Assembly: GCF_025146565.1 (NCBI RefSeq)
Contig: NZ_CP102258.1
Span: 1,116,001-1,180,000, forward strand
Length of the DNA: 64,000 bases
Direction of reading: 5' to 3'
Source of the DNA: Bacteroides eggerthii
GTDB taxonomy: Bacteria > Bacteroidota > Bacteroidia > Bacteroidales > Bacteroidaceae
Below, one piece after another: positions 43,201-51,903 of the stretch. Positions within the stretch are counted from its first letter, which is position 1; every line of letters begins with the position of its first letter. The position numbers and the translations under genes are program-made. The notes under the pieces are model-generated. The model had not been told where the DNA came from and ran no database searches. It saw nothing but the letters and a program-made list of their open reading frames with translations.

Positions 43201-44907
43201 ATGAATACGGAAATTTTAGGTGTAGTTTTACAGATTTTCCTGTTGGTGGTGATTTCTTATCCGCTGGGAAAATATATTGCGAAGGTTTATAAAGGAGAGA
43301 AGACATGGTCGGACTTTATGAAACCGGTAGAGAGATTGATATTTAAGGTAGCAGGCGTTAATCCCAATGAAGAAATGAACTGGAAGCAGTTCCTCAAGGC
43401 GCTGCTGATATTGAATGCTTTCTGGTTTGTTTGGGGAATGGTGCTGTTGGTCAGTCAAGGGTGGCTGCCGTTGAATCCTGACGGCAATGGTCCGCAAACT
43501 CCCGATCAGGCATTCAACACCTGCATCAGTTTTATGGTGAACTGTAACTTGCAGCATTATTCTGGTGAAAGCGGACTGACGTATTTCACCCAGTTGTTCG
43601 TCATCATGCTCTTTCAGTTTATTACCGCAGCGACAGGTATGGCGGCTATGGCGGGCATTATGAAGTCCATCAGCCGTAAAACAACGAATACAATCGGCAA
43701 CTTCTGGAACTTTCTTGTATTGAGTTGTACGCGTATTCTTTTGCCGCTTTCCCTGATTGTCGGCTTTATCCTTATTACACAAGGCACTCCGATGGGCTTT
43801 GACGGTAAGATGGAAGTGACTACGCTTGAAGGACAAGAACAAACGGTTTCACAGGGGCCTGTGGCAGCTATCGTTCCTATCAAGCAGTTGGGTACGAACG
43901 GTGGCGGTTACTTTGGCGTAAATTCGTCTCATCCGTTGGAAAATCCTACCTACCTGTCCAATATAGTTGAGTGCTGGTCTATCCTGATTATACCTATGGC
44001 AATGGTTTTTGCGCTGGGCTTTTATACAAAACGCATGAAACTGGCTTATAGCATTTACGGCGTAATGCTCTGTGCCTATTTGGCGGGTGTCGGCATCAAT
44101 GTTTATCAGGAGATGAACGGTAATCCGCGTATTGATGATATGGGCATTGCACAGGACAATGGGGCTATGGAAGGCAAGGAAATCCGTTTGGGAGCAGGCG
44201 CCACTGCATTATGGAGCATCACGACTACGGTTACTTCCAACGGTTCCGTCAATGGCATGCACGATTCTACGATGCCCCTGTCCGGGATGATGGAGATGCT
44301 GAACATGCAGATAAATACTTGGTTCGGCGGTGTCGGTGTAGGATGGATGAACTATTATACATTTATCATTATCGCAGTCTTTATCAGCGGACTGATGGTA
44401 GGACGTACACCGGAGTTTCTCGGAAAGAAAGTGGAAGCCCGGGAGATGAAAATAGCGACAATCGTTGCGCTGCTCCATCCGTTTGTGATATTGGTAGGTA
44501 CGGCTTTGTCTTGTTACCTCTTTGCGCATCATCCAGAGTTTGTGGAGAGTGAGGGCGGTTGGCTGAATAATCCAGGTTTCCATGGGTTGAGCGAGCAATT
44601 CTATGAATTTACTTCGTGCGCTGCCAACAACGGTTCCGGTTTCGAAGGTTTGGGCGACAACACTTATTTTTGGAACTATGCCTGCGGTTGGGTACTTATT
44701 CTGAGTCGTTTTCTTCCTATTGTAGGGCAGGTTGCCATTGCAGGTCTGTTGGCGCAGAAGAGGTTTGTTCCCGAAAGTGCCGGTACGCTGAAAACCGATA
44801 CGTTCACCTTTGCCGTAATGACTTTTGCCGTAATCTTTATCGTGGCAGCTCTGTCTTTCTTCCCGGCACATGCGTTGAGCACTATTGCCGAACACTTCAG
44901 TTTGTAA
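43201..44907 (+). CDS. kdpA: Potassium-transporting ATPase subunit A
   Basis: The 568-residue inner-membrane protein has about ten transmembrane helices and the KdpA selectivity-filter motifs, notably TNGGGYFGVNSSHPLENPT near residues 237-255 and SCAANNGSGFEGLGDN near 471-486. It forms the potassium-selective channel part of the Kdp pump and belongs to the SKT superfamily. Length and motif order match the family. It lies between kdpF and kdpB with short gaps, so it is in one operon. Confidence 0.97.
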   Translation: MNTEILGVVLQIFLLVVISYPLGKYIAKVYKGEKTWSDFMKPVERLIFKVAGVNPNEEMNWKQFLKALLILNAFWFVWGMVLLVSQGWLPLNPDGNGPQTPDQAFNTCISFMVNCNLQHYSGESGLTYFTQLFVIMLFQFITAATGMAAMAGIMKSISRKTTNTIGNFWNFLVLSCTRILLPLSLIVGFILITQGTPMGFDGKMEVTTLEGQEQTVSQGPVAAIVPIKQLGTNGGGYFGVNSSHPLENPTYLSNIVECWSILIIPMAMVFALGFYTKRMKLAYSIYGVMLCAYLAGVGINVYQEMNGNPRIDDMGIAQDNGAMEGKEIRLGAGATALWSITTTVTSNGSVNGMHDSTMPLSGMMEMLNMQINTWFGGVGVGWMNYYTFIIIAVFISGLMVGRTPEFLGKKVEAREMKIATIVALLHPFVILVGTALSCYLFAHHPEFVESEGGWLNNPGFHGLSEQFYEFTSCAANNGSGFEGLGDNTYFWNYACGWVLILSRFLPIVGQVAIAGLLAQKRFVPESAGTLKTDTFTFAVMTFAVIFIVAALSFFPAHALSTIAEHFSL

Positions 44908-44927
44908 CGAGATAAGAATAATTAGAT

Positions 44928-46982
44928 ATGTTTATGAAGGATAAAAAATCAGCTTCTTTGTTTCAAAAGGAGCAAGTAATGGAAAGTTTGAAACAGTCAT
45001 TCGTGAAGTTGAATCCGCGGGTGATGATAAAGAATCCGATAATGTTCACTGTGGAGCTGGTGACACTGGTGATGCTGGTAGTCTGTATCCTCTCTTTAGG
45101 GACATCGGAATACGGGACGTTCGGTTATAACTTCCTGGTGTTTGTGATATTGTTTGTAACTTTGTTGTTTGCCAACTTTGCCGAGGCCATTGCCGAAGCC
45201 CGCGGCAAGGCACAAGCGGACAGCCTGCGTAAGACGCGTGAGGAAACTCCCGCCAAGGTTCTGGTGGAAGGCAAGTTACGTACTGTCAGCAGCGCACGTC
45301 TCAAGAAGGGAGATTTCTTTGTTTGCGAAGCCGGCGATACGATTCCTGCCGATGGTGAGATTGTGGAAGGACTGGCTTCTATTGACGAGAGTGCCATTAC
45401 CGGTGAATCTGCTCCGGTAATTCGTGAGGCGGGTGGTGATAAAAGCTCCGTTACCGGCGGCACGAAAGTTCTGTCGGATAAGATAAAGGTGTTGGTTACG
45501 CAGCAACCGGGCGAGAGTTTCCTCGACAAGATGATTGCGCTGGTAGAGGGGGCTACCCGGAAGAAAACCCCGAACGAAATAGCGCTGACTATCTTATTGG
45601 CCGGTTTTACGTTAGTGTTCGTAATCGTATGTATTACGTTGATTCCGATGGCGGACTATACCAATATCGACCATCCGGGTACATATATCTCTATTGCGGC
45701 CATTCTCTCATTATTTGTCTGCCTGATACCGACCACCATTGGCGGCTTGCTTTCGGCAATCGGTATTGCCGGTATGGATCGTGCTCTGCGTGCCAATGTA
45801 ATTACAAAATCGGGCAAAGCCGTTGAAACTGCCGGTGACATTGATACATTGTTGCTGGACAAGACCGGTACAATCACTATCGGTAATCGTAAGGCTACCA
45901 AGTTTCATCCGGCTCCGGGCATTGATGAAAAGGTGTTTGTGGAGGCCTGCCTGCTGTCCTCGCTCTCCGATGAAACCCCGGAAGGAAAGTCTATCATTGA
46001 GTTGGGGCGTGAGAACGGACATCGTATGCGCGACCTCAATACTGCGGGTGCTCACATGATTAAGTTTACGGCCGAAACCAAATGTTCCGGTGTCGACCTG
46101 CAAGACGGTACACAAATCCGTAAAGGTGCGTTCGATGCTATTCGTCGGATTGTGGAAAGCGCAGGGAATAAATTCCCGAAAGAAGTGGAAGAGGTGATTG
46201 CTGCCATTTCGGGCAATGGCGGTACTCCGCTGGTAGTATGTGTCAATAACGCGGTACTGGGAGTCATAGAATTACAGGATATCATCAAACCGGGCATTCA
46301 GGAACGCTTTGAACGTCTTCGTAAAATGGGGGTGAAGACGGTTATGGTAACCGGTGACAACCCGTTGACCGCCAAATATATTGCCGAAAAGGCCGGTGTG
46401 GATGATTTCATTGCCGAAGCAAAGCCGGAGGATAAAATGGAGTATATCAAGAAAGAACAGCAAGCCGGTAAACTGGTTGCCATGATGGGAGACGGAACCA
46501 ATGATGCCCCCGCACTGGCGCAGGCAAATGTGGGTGTTGCCATGAATAGCGGCACGCAGGCTGCAAAGGAAGCCGGCAATATGGTAGACCTTGACAATGA
46601 TCCGACCAAGTTGATTGAAATTGTGGAGATAGGCAAGCAGTTGTTGATGACGCGCGGCACGCTCACGACTTTCTCCATTGCGAATGATGTGGCCAAATAC
46701 TTTGCTATTATTCCCGCACTGTTCATGGTTGCTATTCCTCAGTTGGCTCCGTTGAATATCATGGGGTTGCATAGCCCTGAAACGGCCATTCTTTCGGCTA
46801 TCATCTTTAATGCTGTCATCATTCCCATACTGATACCGTTGGCATTGAGAGGCGTTCAATACAAACCGATTGGCGCAAGTGCGTTGCTACGCCGTAACTT
46901 GCTGATTTATGGTTTGGGTGGTGTCATAGCACCGTTCATAGGTATTAAGTTAATAGATATGTTTGTCAGTTTGTTTTTTTAA
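44928..46982 (+). CDS. kdpB: Potassium-transporting P-type ATPase subunit B
   Basis: The protein of up to 684 residues is a P-type ATPase. The phosphorylated Asp311 lies in [11 protein letters not shown], the actuator motif TGES is present ([10 protein letters not shown]), and the hinge [10 protein letters not shown] lies near 523-532, with [14 protein letters not shown] before it. It hydrolyses ATP to drive potassium uptake through KdpA. ATG 44928 is reported; an in-frame ATG at 44934 ([10 protein letters not shown]) is equally plausible. It follows kdpA by 20 bases. Confidence 0.97.
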   Translation: MFMKDKKSASLFQKEQVMESLKQSFVKLNPRVMIKNPIMFTVELVTLVMLVVCILSLGTSEYGTFGYNFLVFVILFVTLLFANFAEAIAEARGKAQADSLRKTREETPAKVLVEGKLRTVSSARLKKGDFFVCEAGDTIPADGEIVEGLASIDESAITGESAPVIREAGGDKSSVTGGTKVLSDKIKVLVTQQPGESFLDKMIALVEGATRKKTPNEIALTILLAGFTLVFVIVCITLIPMADYTNIDHPGTYISIAAILSLFVCLIPTTIGGLLSAIGIAGMDRALRANVITKSGKAVETAGDIDTLLLDKTGTITIGNRKATKFHPAPGIDEKVFVEACLLSSLSDETPEGKSIIELGRENGHRMRDLNTAGAHMIKFTAETKCSGVDLQDGTQIRKGAFDAIRRIVESAGNKFPKEVEEVIAAISGNGGTPLVVCVNNAVLGVIELQDIIKPGIQERFERLRKMGVKTVMVTGDNPLTAKYIAEKAGVDDFIAEAKPEDKMEYIKKEQQAGKLVAMMGDGTNDAPALAQANVGVAMNSGTQAAKEAGNMVDLDNDPTKLIEIVEIGKQLLMTRGTLTTFSIANDVAKYFAIIPALFMVAIPQLAPLNIMGLHSPETAILSAIIFNAVIIPILIPLALRGVQYKPIGASALLRRNLLIYGLGGVIAPFIGIKLIDMFVSLFF

Positions 46983-46999
46983 TTTAAAATAGAAAGAAA

Positions 47000-47575
47000 A
47001 TGAAAACTCTTTGGAAATCAGTTAAAATAACCATCGCTTTCTGCGTATTCTTTTCTGTGTTCTATATCCTTGTCTTGTGGATATTCGCACAATTTGCAGG
47101 GCCGAATAAAGGTAATGCCGAAGTATTGACCTTGAACGGCAAGGCAGTAGGCGCTGCCAACGTGGGGCAGATGTTTACGGAGGACATTTATTTTTGGGGA
47201 CGGCCTTCTTGTGCCGGTGACGGTTATGATGCAAGCAGTTCGGCAGGTAGCAATAAAGGTCCTACAAACGAAGAATACCTTGCGGAAGTGGAAGCGCGTA
47301 TAGATACATTCTTGTTACATCATCCTTATTTGCAACGTAAAGAAGTTCCTGCCGAAATGGTAACGGCCAGCGCTTCGGGGCTTGATCCCGATATTACGCC
47401 TGCCAGTGCTTATGTACAGGTAAAGCGTGTGGCTGAGGCAAGGGGAATGGATGAGGCTACTGTCCGGGGCATCGTTGACAAGACTGTTGAAAAACCGTTG
47501 CTGGGATTGTTCGGTACGGTGAAAGTGAATGTGTTGAAGCTGAATATTGCATTGGAAAAAATAAATGGAAAATAA
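47000..47575 (+). CDS. kdpC: Potassium-transporting ATPase subunit C
   Basis: The 191-residue protein has one N-terminal membrane span (about 10-35) and a soluble periplasmic part with the KdpC motifs YFWGRPSCAGDGYDASSSAG, SNKGPTNEEYL and ASASGLDPDITPASAYVQV. KdpC assists ATP binding and assembly of the KdpFABC complex. Its stop codon overlaps the next ATG by one base (TAATG), which ties the beta-barrel gene to the operon. Confidence 0.96.
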   Translation: MKTLWKSVKITIAFCVFFSVFYILVLWIFAQFAGPNKGNAEVLTLNGKAVGAANVGQMFTEDIYFWGRPSCAGDGYDASSSAGSNKGPTNEEYLAEVEARIDTFLLHHPYLQRKEVPAEMVTASASGLDPDITPASAYVQVKRVAEARGMDEATVRGIVDKTVEKPLLGLFGTVKVNVLKLNIALEKINGK

Positions 47576-48339
47576 TGAAAGATATGAATTGTGTAAAAGT
47601 AACAGTAATAGGCATTATCGCCGCTTGGGCAGTAAGTTTTATGGGAGTGGCCAAGGTACAGGCACAGGAATTTAAGGTACAGGGTGATTTGGTCAGTTCT
47701 TATGTGTGGCGTGGCTTTTATCAAACCGGGGTTAGTTTCCAGCCGACTTTAGGCTTGGGGATAGGTGGCTTTTCGTTGACGGCATGGGGCTCTACCGATT
47801 TCGACGGAACAAGCTCCTCGGACGGTGAGGCTGCCAAAGAAATAGATTTGACGGCAGCTTATACGTTCGGCGATTCCGGTTTGACCTTGTCGGTCGCCAG
47901 TCTTTGGTGGGCAGGTCAGGGAAGCAATAAGTATTTTAACTTCAAAAGCCATGAGACGGCCCATCATTTTGAAGCAGGGCTTGCCTATACACTGCCGTTG
48001 GAGAAGTTCCCGCTGTCAATAGCCTGGTACACGATGTTTGCCGGTGCGGATAAGAATGAGAAGGGAAAGCAGAATTATTCTTCTTATGTAGAGTTGAACT
48101 ATCCGTTCAGTATCAAATCCGTCGATTTGAATGCCACTTGCGGTTTTTTGCCTTACGAAGCCGGCGTGGGTGTTTACGGAGTACCGAACAGTGGCTTCGC
48201 CGTAACCAATCTGGCACTGAAAGCCACGAAGGATATAAAGGTGACGGATAAATTCGCGATACCGATATTTGCGCAGGCTATTTGGAATCCCTGTATGGAA
48301 GATGCGCATCTGGTGTTTGGTATAACTCTGAAGCCATGA
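47575..48339 (+). CDS. TorF-like outer-membrane beta-barrel in the kdp operon
   Basis: The 254-residue protein has a signal peptide ending VQAQ (about residue 31). It has strand-rich sequence of the TorF/Gcw_chp putative porin type, starting FKVQGDLVSSYVWRGFYQTG and including TAWGSTDFDG and LNYPFSIKSVDLNATCGF. Its first base overlaps the kdpC stop, and its stop overlaps the KdpD-like ATG (ATGA), so it is translationally tied to both. An outer-membrane pore made together with Kdp might ease potassium entry into the periplasm; that is inference. Two in-frame ATGs are near the start (47575, 47584). Confidence 0.85.
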   Translation: MKDMNCVKVTVIGIIAAWAVSFMGVAKVQAQEFKVQGDLVSSYVWRGFYQTGVSFQPTLGLGIGGFSLTAWGSTDFDGTSSSDGEAAKEIDLTAAYTFGDSGLTLSVASLWWAGQGSNKYFNFKSHETAHHFEAGLAYTLPLEKFPLSIAWYTMFAGADKNEKGKQNYSSYVELNYPFSIKSVDLNATCGFLPYEAGVGVYGVPNSGFAVTNLALKATKDIKVTDKFAIPIFAQAIWNPCMEDAHLVFGITLKP

Positions 48340-49463
48340 GCAGCAGGGAAGAGAGTGTACAACATTTCCTCGACTTAATTAAGAAATCACGTCGCGGTAA
48401 GTTTAAGGTCTACATCGGCATGATTGCCGGTGTAGGCAAAACTTATCGTATGCTTCAGGAAGCCCATGACTTGCTGGATAATGGGGTAGACGTGAATATA
48501 GGCTATGTGGAAACACATGGACGTGCCGGTACGGAGGCGGTGTTGGCAGGACTGCCCGTAATTCCCCGGCGTAAGATATTCTATAAGGGTAAGGAACTTG
48601 AGGAAATGGACCTTGACACCATCATCCGTATCCATCCGGAAATCGTTATTGTGGACGAGTTGGCGCATACCAATGTAGAAGGCAGTAGGAATGAAAAGCG
48701 TTGGCAGGATGTAATGGATTTGTTGGATGAGGGCATCAATGTTATATCCGCTGTCAACATACAACATATCGAGAGTATTAATGAAGAGGTGCAAGGTATT
48801 TCCGGTATCGAGGTAAAGGAACGCATTCCCGACAGTGTGCTGGAAGAAGCGGATGAAGTGGTGAATATCGACCTGACGGCGGAAGAACTGATAACCCGTC
48901 TGAAAGCCGGTAAGATATACAGGCCGGATAAAGTAGCTCTTGCTTTGAATAACTTCTTCAAGACGGAAAATATCCTGCAACTGCGCGAACTGGCTCTGAA
49001 AGAGGTGGCGTTAAGGGTAGAGAAGAAAGTGGAGAATGAAGTGGTGGTTTCCAGTGTCGGTGTACGGCATGAGAAGTTTATGGCGTGCATCAGTAGCCAC
49101 GAGAAAACTCCGCGTCGTATCATCCGTAAGGCGGCACGATTGGCAACCCGTTATAATACATCATTCGTAGCCCTTTATGTGCAGACACCCCGGGAGAGCG
49201 CCGACCGTATTACCCTTGCGAACCAACGGCACCTGCTAAATCATTTCAAACTGGTGACTGAGTTGGGAGGAGAAGTCATGCAGGTGCAGTCCAAAGATGT
49301 GCTGGGCAGTATTGTTACGGCTTGCAGGGAGAAACAGATAACGACCGTTTGTATGGGAAGCCCCTCGTTCGCTTTGCCGCAATCCTTGTTTATGGTACTG
49401 AAATATAGAAAATTTGTGAATGAACTGGCGCAAGCAAACATAGATTTGATTATACTTGCATAA
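48336..49463 (+). CDS. KdpD N-terminal-only protein (ATP-binding and USP domains)
   Basis: The 375-residue soluble protein matches only the cytoplasmic front half of KdpD. The Walker A stretch GMIAGVGKTYRML is at about residues 29-41, with GYVETHGR, IVDELAHTNVEGSRNEKRWQ and ISAVNIQHIES after it. A universal-stress-protein domain occupies about 250-375 (VSSVGVRHEKFMACISSHEK). The four membrane helices and histidine kinase core of standard KdpD (about 890 residues) are absent. The start at 48336 overlaps the preceding stop in ATGA. It probably relays potassium or nucleotide status to the histidine kinase encoded 19 bases downstream. Confidence 0.92.
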   Translation: MSSREESVQHFLDLIKKSRRGKFKVYIGMIAGVGKTYRMLQEAHDLLDNGVDVNIGYVETHGRAGTEAVLAGLPVIPRRKIFYKGKELEEMDLDTIIRIHPEIVIVDELAHTNVEGSRNEKRWQDVMDLLDEGINVISAVNIQHIESINEEVQGISGIEVKERIPDSVLEEADEVVNIDLTAEELITRLKAGKIYRPDKVALALNNFFKTENILQLRELALKEVALRVEKKVENEVVVSSVGVRHEKFMACISSHEKTPRRIIRKAARLATRYNTSFVALYVQTPRESADRITLANQRHLLNHFKLVTELGGEVMQVQSKDVLGSIVTACREKQITTVCMGSPSFALPQSLFMVLKYRKFVNELAQANIDLIILA

Positions 49464-49482
49464 AAATTAATTCTTGAGCATT

Positions 49483-50922
49483 ATGAATATTCGTACTAAA
49501 TTGATACTCAGTGTAGGTATCCTTGCAGGCATGATAATCCTGTTGGTAGCCCTTTCTGTTGTGAATCTTCAGATATTGACGGCTACGGAGCCGGACAGCC
49601 CTGCTGCCATACCCGGTTTGCAACGTGCTTTGTTGTGGGTTTCTGTTACGGGTGGCATTTGTATCCTTGCCAGTATTGTGTTGTTGGTATGGTTGCCCCG
49701 TTCTATCAACAAACCTATTAGGGAACTGATGCAGGGCATTCTCGAAATAGCCAACCATAACTATGAAAAGCGTCTTGATATGAGTGAACACGAAGAGTTT
49801 CGCGAAGTGGCCGATAGCTTTAACAGCATGGCGGAACGCCTTACGGAATACCGTACCAGTACGCTGAATGATATTCTATCTGCCAAGAAGTTTCTGGAAG
49901 CTATTGTAAACAGTATCCATGAACCCATTATCGGCTTAAACCGCGAGCACGAAATCCTTTTTATCAATAAGGAAGCACTGACTGTGCTGAATTTGAAGCG
50001 CGAGGATGTCATACGCCGTTCTGCCGAGGAGTTGTCACTGAAAAATGACCTGCTCCGGCGATTGGTGAGGGAATTAATCAATCCGGGTGAAAAGAAAGAA
50101 CCATTGAAGATTTATGCAGATAATAAGGAAAGCTATTTCCAGGCATCCTATATTACCATAATGAATACGGATGCCGATACGGACGAATCCCATAACCTGG
50201 GGGATGTTATCCTATTAAAGAATATCACCGAATTTAAGGAATTGGATACGGCTAAAACCACCTTTATATCTACGATCTCGCATGAGTTGAAAACCCCTAT
50301 TTCTGCAATCTTGATGAGTTTGCAGCTTTTGGAAGATAATCGTGTGGGTGCTTTGAATGAGGAGCAGGAACAACTTTCAAAAAGTATCAGGGAGAATGCC
50401 GATCGTCTGCTGGGGATTACAGGCGAACTTCTTAATATGACACAGGTGGAAGCCGGTAAGCTACAGATGATACCGAAGATAACGAAACCCATCGAACTGA
50501 TAGAATATGCTATCAAAGCAAACCAAGTACAGGCTGATAAGTTCAACATTCAGATTGAAGTGGAATATCCGGAAGAGAAAATGCCGAAGTTGTTTGTGGA
50601 TAGCGAGAAGGTAGCATGGGTGCTCACTAACCTGTTGAGTAACGCCATTCGTTATTCCAAGGAAAACGGTCGCGTTATTATCGGCGCAAGGCAGGAAGGT
50701 AATTTTGTGGAGCTTTATGTGCAGGATTTTGGTAAGGGCATTGACCCGCGTTATCATCAGAGTATCTTTGACCGCTATTTTCGCGTCCCCGGTACGAAAG
50801 TGCAGGGAAGCGGATTGGGACTTTCCATTTCCAAAGATTTTATAGAAGCTCATGGCGGCACGCTGACTGTTCAGAGTGAATTAGGTATAGGTAGCCGCTT
50901 TGCAATTCGGTTGAAAGCGTAA
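49483..50922 (+). CDS. HAMP-PAS sensor histidine kinase of the kdp locus
   Basis: The 479-residue kinase has a first transmembrane segment (about 8-28) and a second (about 50-72) flanking a very short periplasmic loop. A HAMP domain follows to about 130, a PAS domain (about 140-245), HisKA with phospho-acceptor His267 (STISHELKTPISAI) and a HATPase domain with N, G1 and G2 boxes (NLLSNAIRYS, DFGKGI, GSGLGLSIS). The tiny periplasmic loop suggests that it senses from the membrane or cytoplasm, perhaps through the KdpD-like protein before it. No response regulator follows; the nearest is the sigma-54 regulator upstream of kdp. Confidence 0.92.
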   Translation: MNIRTKLILSVGILAGMIILLVALSVVNLQILTATEPDSPAAIPGLQRALLWVSVTGGICILASIVLLVWLPRSINKPIRELMQGILEIANHNYEKRLDMSEHEEFREVADSFNSMAERLTEYRTSTLNDILSAKKFLEAIVNSIHEPIIGLNREHEILFINKEALTVLNLKREDVIRRSAEELSLKNDLLRRLVRELINPGEKKEPLKIYADNKESYFQASYITIMNTDADTDESHNLGDVILLKNITEFKELDTAKTTFISTISHELKTPISAILMSLQLLEDNRVGALNEEQEQLSKSIRENADRLLGITGELLNMTQVEAGKLQMIPKITKPIELIEYAIKANQVQADKFNIQIEVEYPEEKMPKLFVDSEKVAWVLTNLLSNAIRYSKENGRVIIGARQEGNFVELYVQDFGKGIDPRYHQSIFDRYFRVPGTKVQGSGLGLSISKDFIEAHGGTLTVQSELGIGSRFAIRLKA

Positions 50923-50957
50923 TAGGTTTGTGATATTCTTGTCTCTTGAATATTTAT

Positions 50958-50983
50958 GGCTTGAAGCCACTTTTCTTCAGGCC
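50958..50983. terminator. Hairpin between convergent kinase and AraC genes
   Basis: GGCTTGAAG (50958-50966) and CTTCAGGCC (50975-50983) pair over nine bases with one G-U, around an eight-base loop. A T-run is lacking. It lies between the stop codons of convergent genes and may serve both. Confidence 0.5.
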
Positions 50984-51001
50984 TGTTAGGGTACTTTGGC
51001 T

Positions 51002-51868
51002 TTACTTTCTGCGGTATTGTTGCGGCGACATTCCTGTCTGTTTCTTAAAGAAAGTACCGAAGTAGGATGCGTTTGGGAAATTAAAGAAATCCGAAATTTC
51101 CTGAACATTCTTTTGTGTGTTTTTGAGTAGTGAAATACTTTTGCGTATGATGGACTTAAAGACCAGCTCTTGTACCGTATACCCACAAATAGACTTAGAC
51201 AGGGCTGAAAGATATTTGGGAGATAAGCATAGTTTGTCCGCGTAAAAGTCCACTCCCCGCTCTTTTGTATAGTATTGTTCTATCAACTGTATCAGACGGA
51301 TAAAAATGTCATGTTTGTGGCTCACAGACGCTTTTTCCGCAATGAGTTTACGGGTATAGACAGAACAGAGCCTGTATGTTAATGCCAACAAGAGCAGCTT
51401 TTGTTCGTACCGATTGAATGTGTTTTCTTCTATGTTCAGCGTATTGTCCAGTAACGACAGGTATTTCAGAACTTCTTCTTCCTCTCCGGTATTCCAAACA
51501 TAACATGGTTCGGTGGCAAGATGTGAATATAGGTTCATGGATACTACCGAGTTTCCTATAATATCCCGTATGGGATCAGTCTGATAAATAAAGATAAATA
51601 CCTCTACATCAGCGGATGAATATAATACCTGAAACAGGGAGTCTTTCGGGAGAAAGAGTGTGTCGCCGGTTTTAGCAGAAAATGATTTCTGGTTAAGGAT
51701 AAAAGTAAAGCTTCCTTGTCTGCAGATTACCAGTCCTACTCCGTCTATCATAAATGGTTCTTTTAAGACGGTTGGGAAAGAGGAGAGTACACCTTCCGAA
51801 CTGCAGATTTGTTGCTTGTTCAATAGCGCATTGTCAAGGCGCGATAAACGTTCTTGCCGGGTATCCAT
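51002..51868 (-). CDS. AraC-family regulator of the EmrAB-TolC-like operon
   Basis: The 288-residue protein has an N-terminal cupin-like domain (about 30-130; VICRQGSFTFILNQKSFSAK) and a C-terminal AraC DNA-binding domain (about 190-288; FYADKLCLSPKYLSALSKSI and VQEISDFFNFPNASYFGTFF). It is the last gene on the minus strand after the MFS gene, with a 35-base gap, so it probably belongs to the efflux operon and regulates it. The effector is unknown. Confidence 0.88.
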   Translation of the reverse strand: MDTRQERLSRLDNALLNKQQICSSEGVLSSFPTVLKEPFMIDGVGLVICRQGSFTFILNQKSFSAKTGDTLFLPKDSLFQVLYSSADVEVFIFIYQTDPIRDIIGNSVVSMNLYSHLATEPCYVWNTGEEEEVLKYLSLLDNTLNIEENTFNRYEQKLLLLALTYRLCSVYTRKLIAEKASVSHKHDIFIRLIQLIEQYYTKERGVDFYADKLCLSPKYLSALSKSICGYTVQELVFKSIIRKSISLLKNTQKNVQEISDFFNFPNASYFGTFFKKQTGMSPQQYRRK

Positions 51869-51903
51869 GACATTAGGGATTACAGTTGCATAAAAAAACT
51901 GTG

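Noticed and set aside
45125..46859. Minus-strand frames of 134-195 codons opposite kdpB
   Set aside because: They overlap a gene whose motifs are complete along its full length, and their sequence looks like reverse-complement codon bias.
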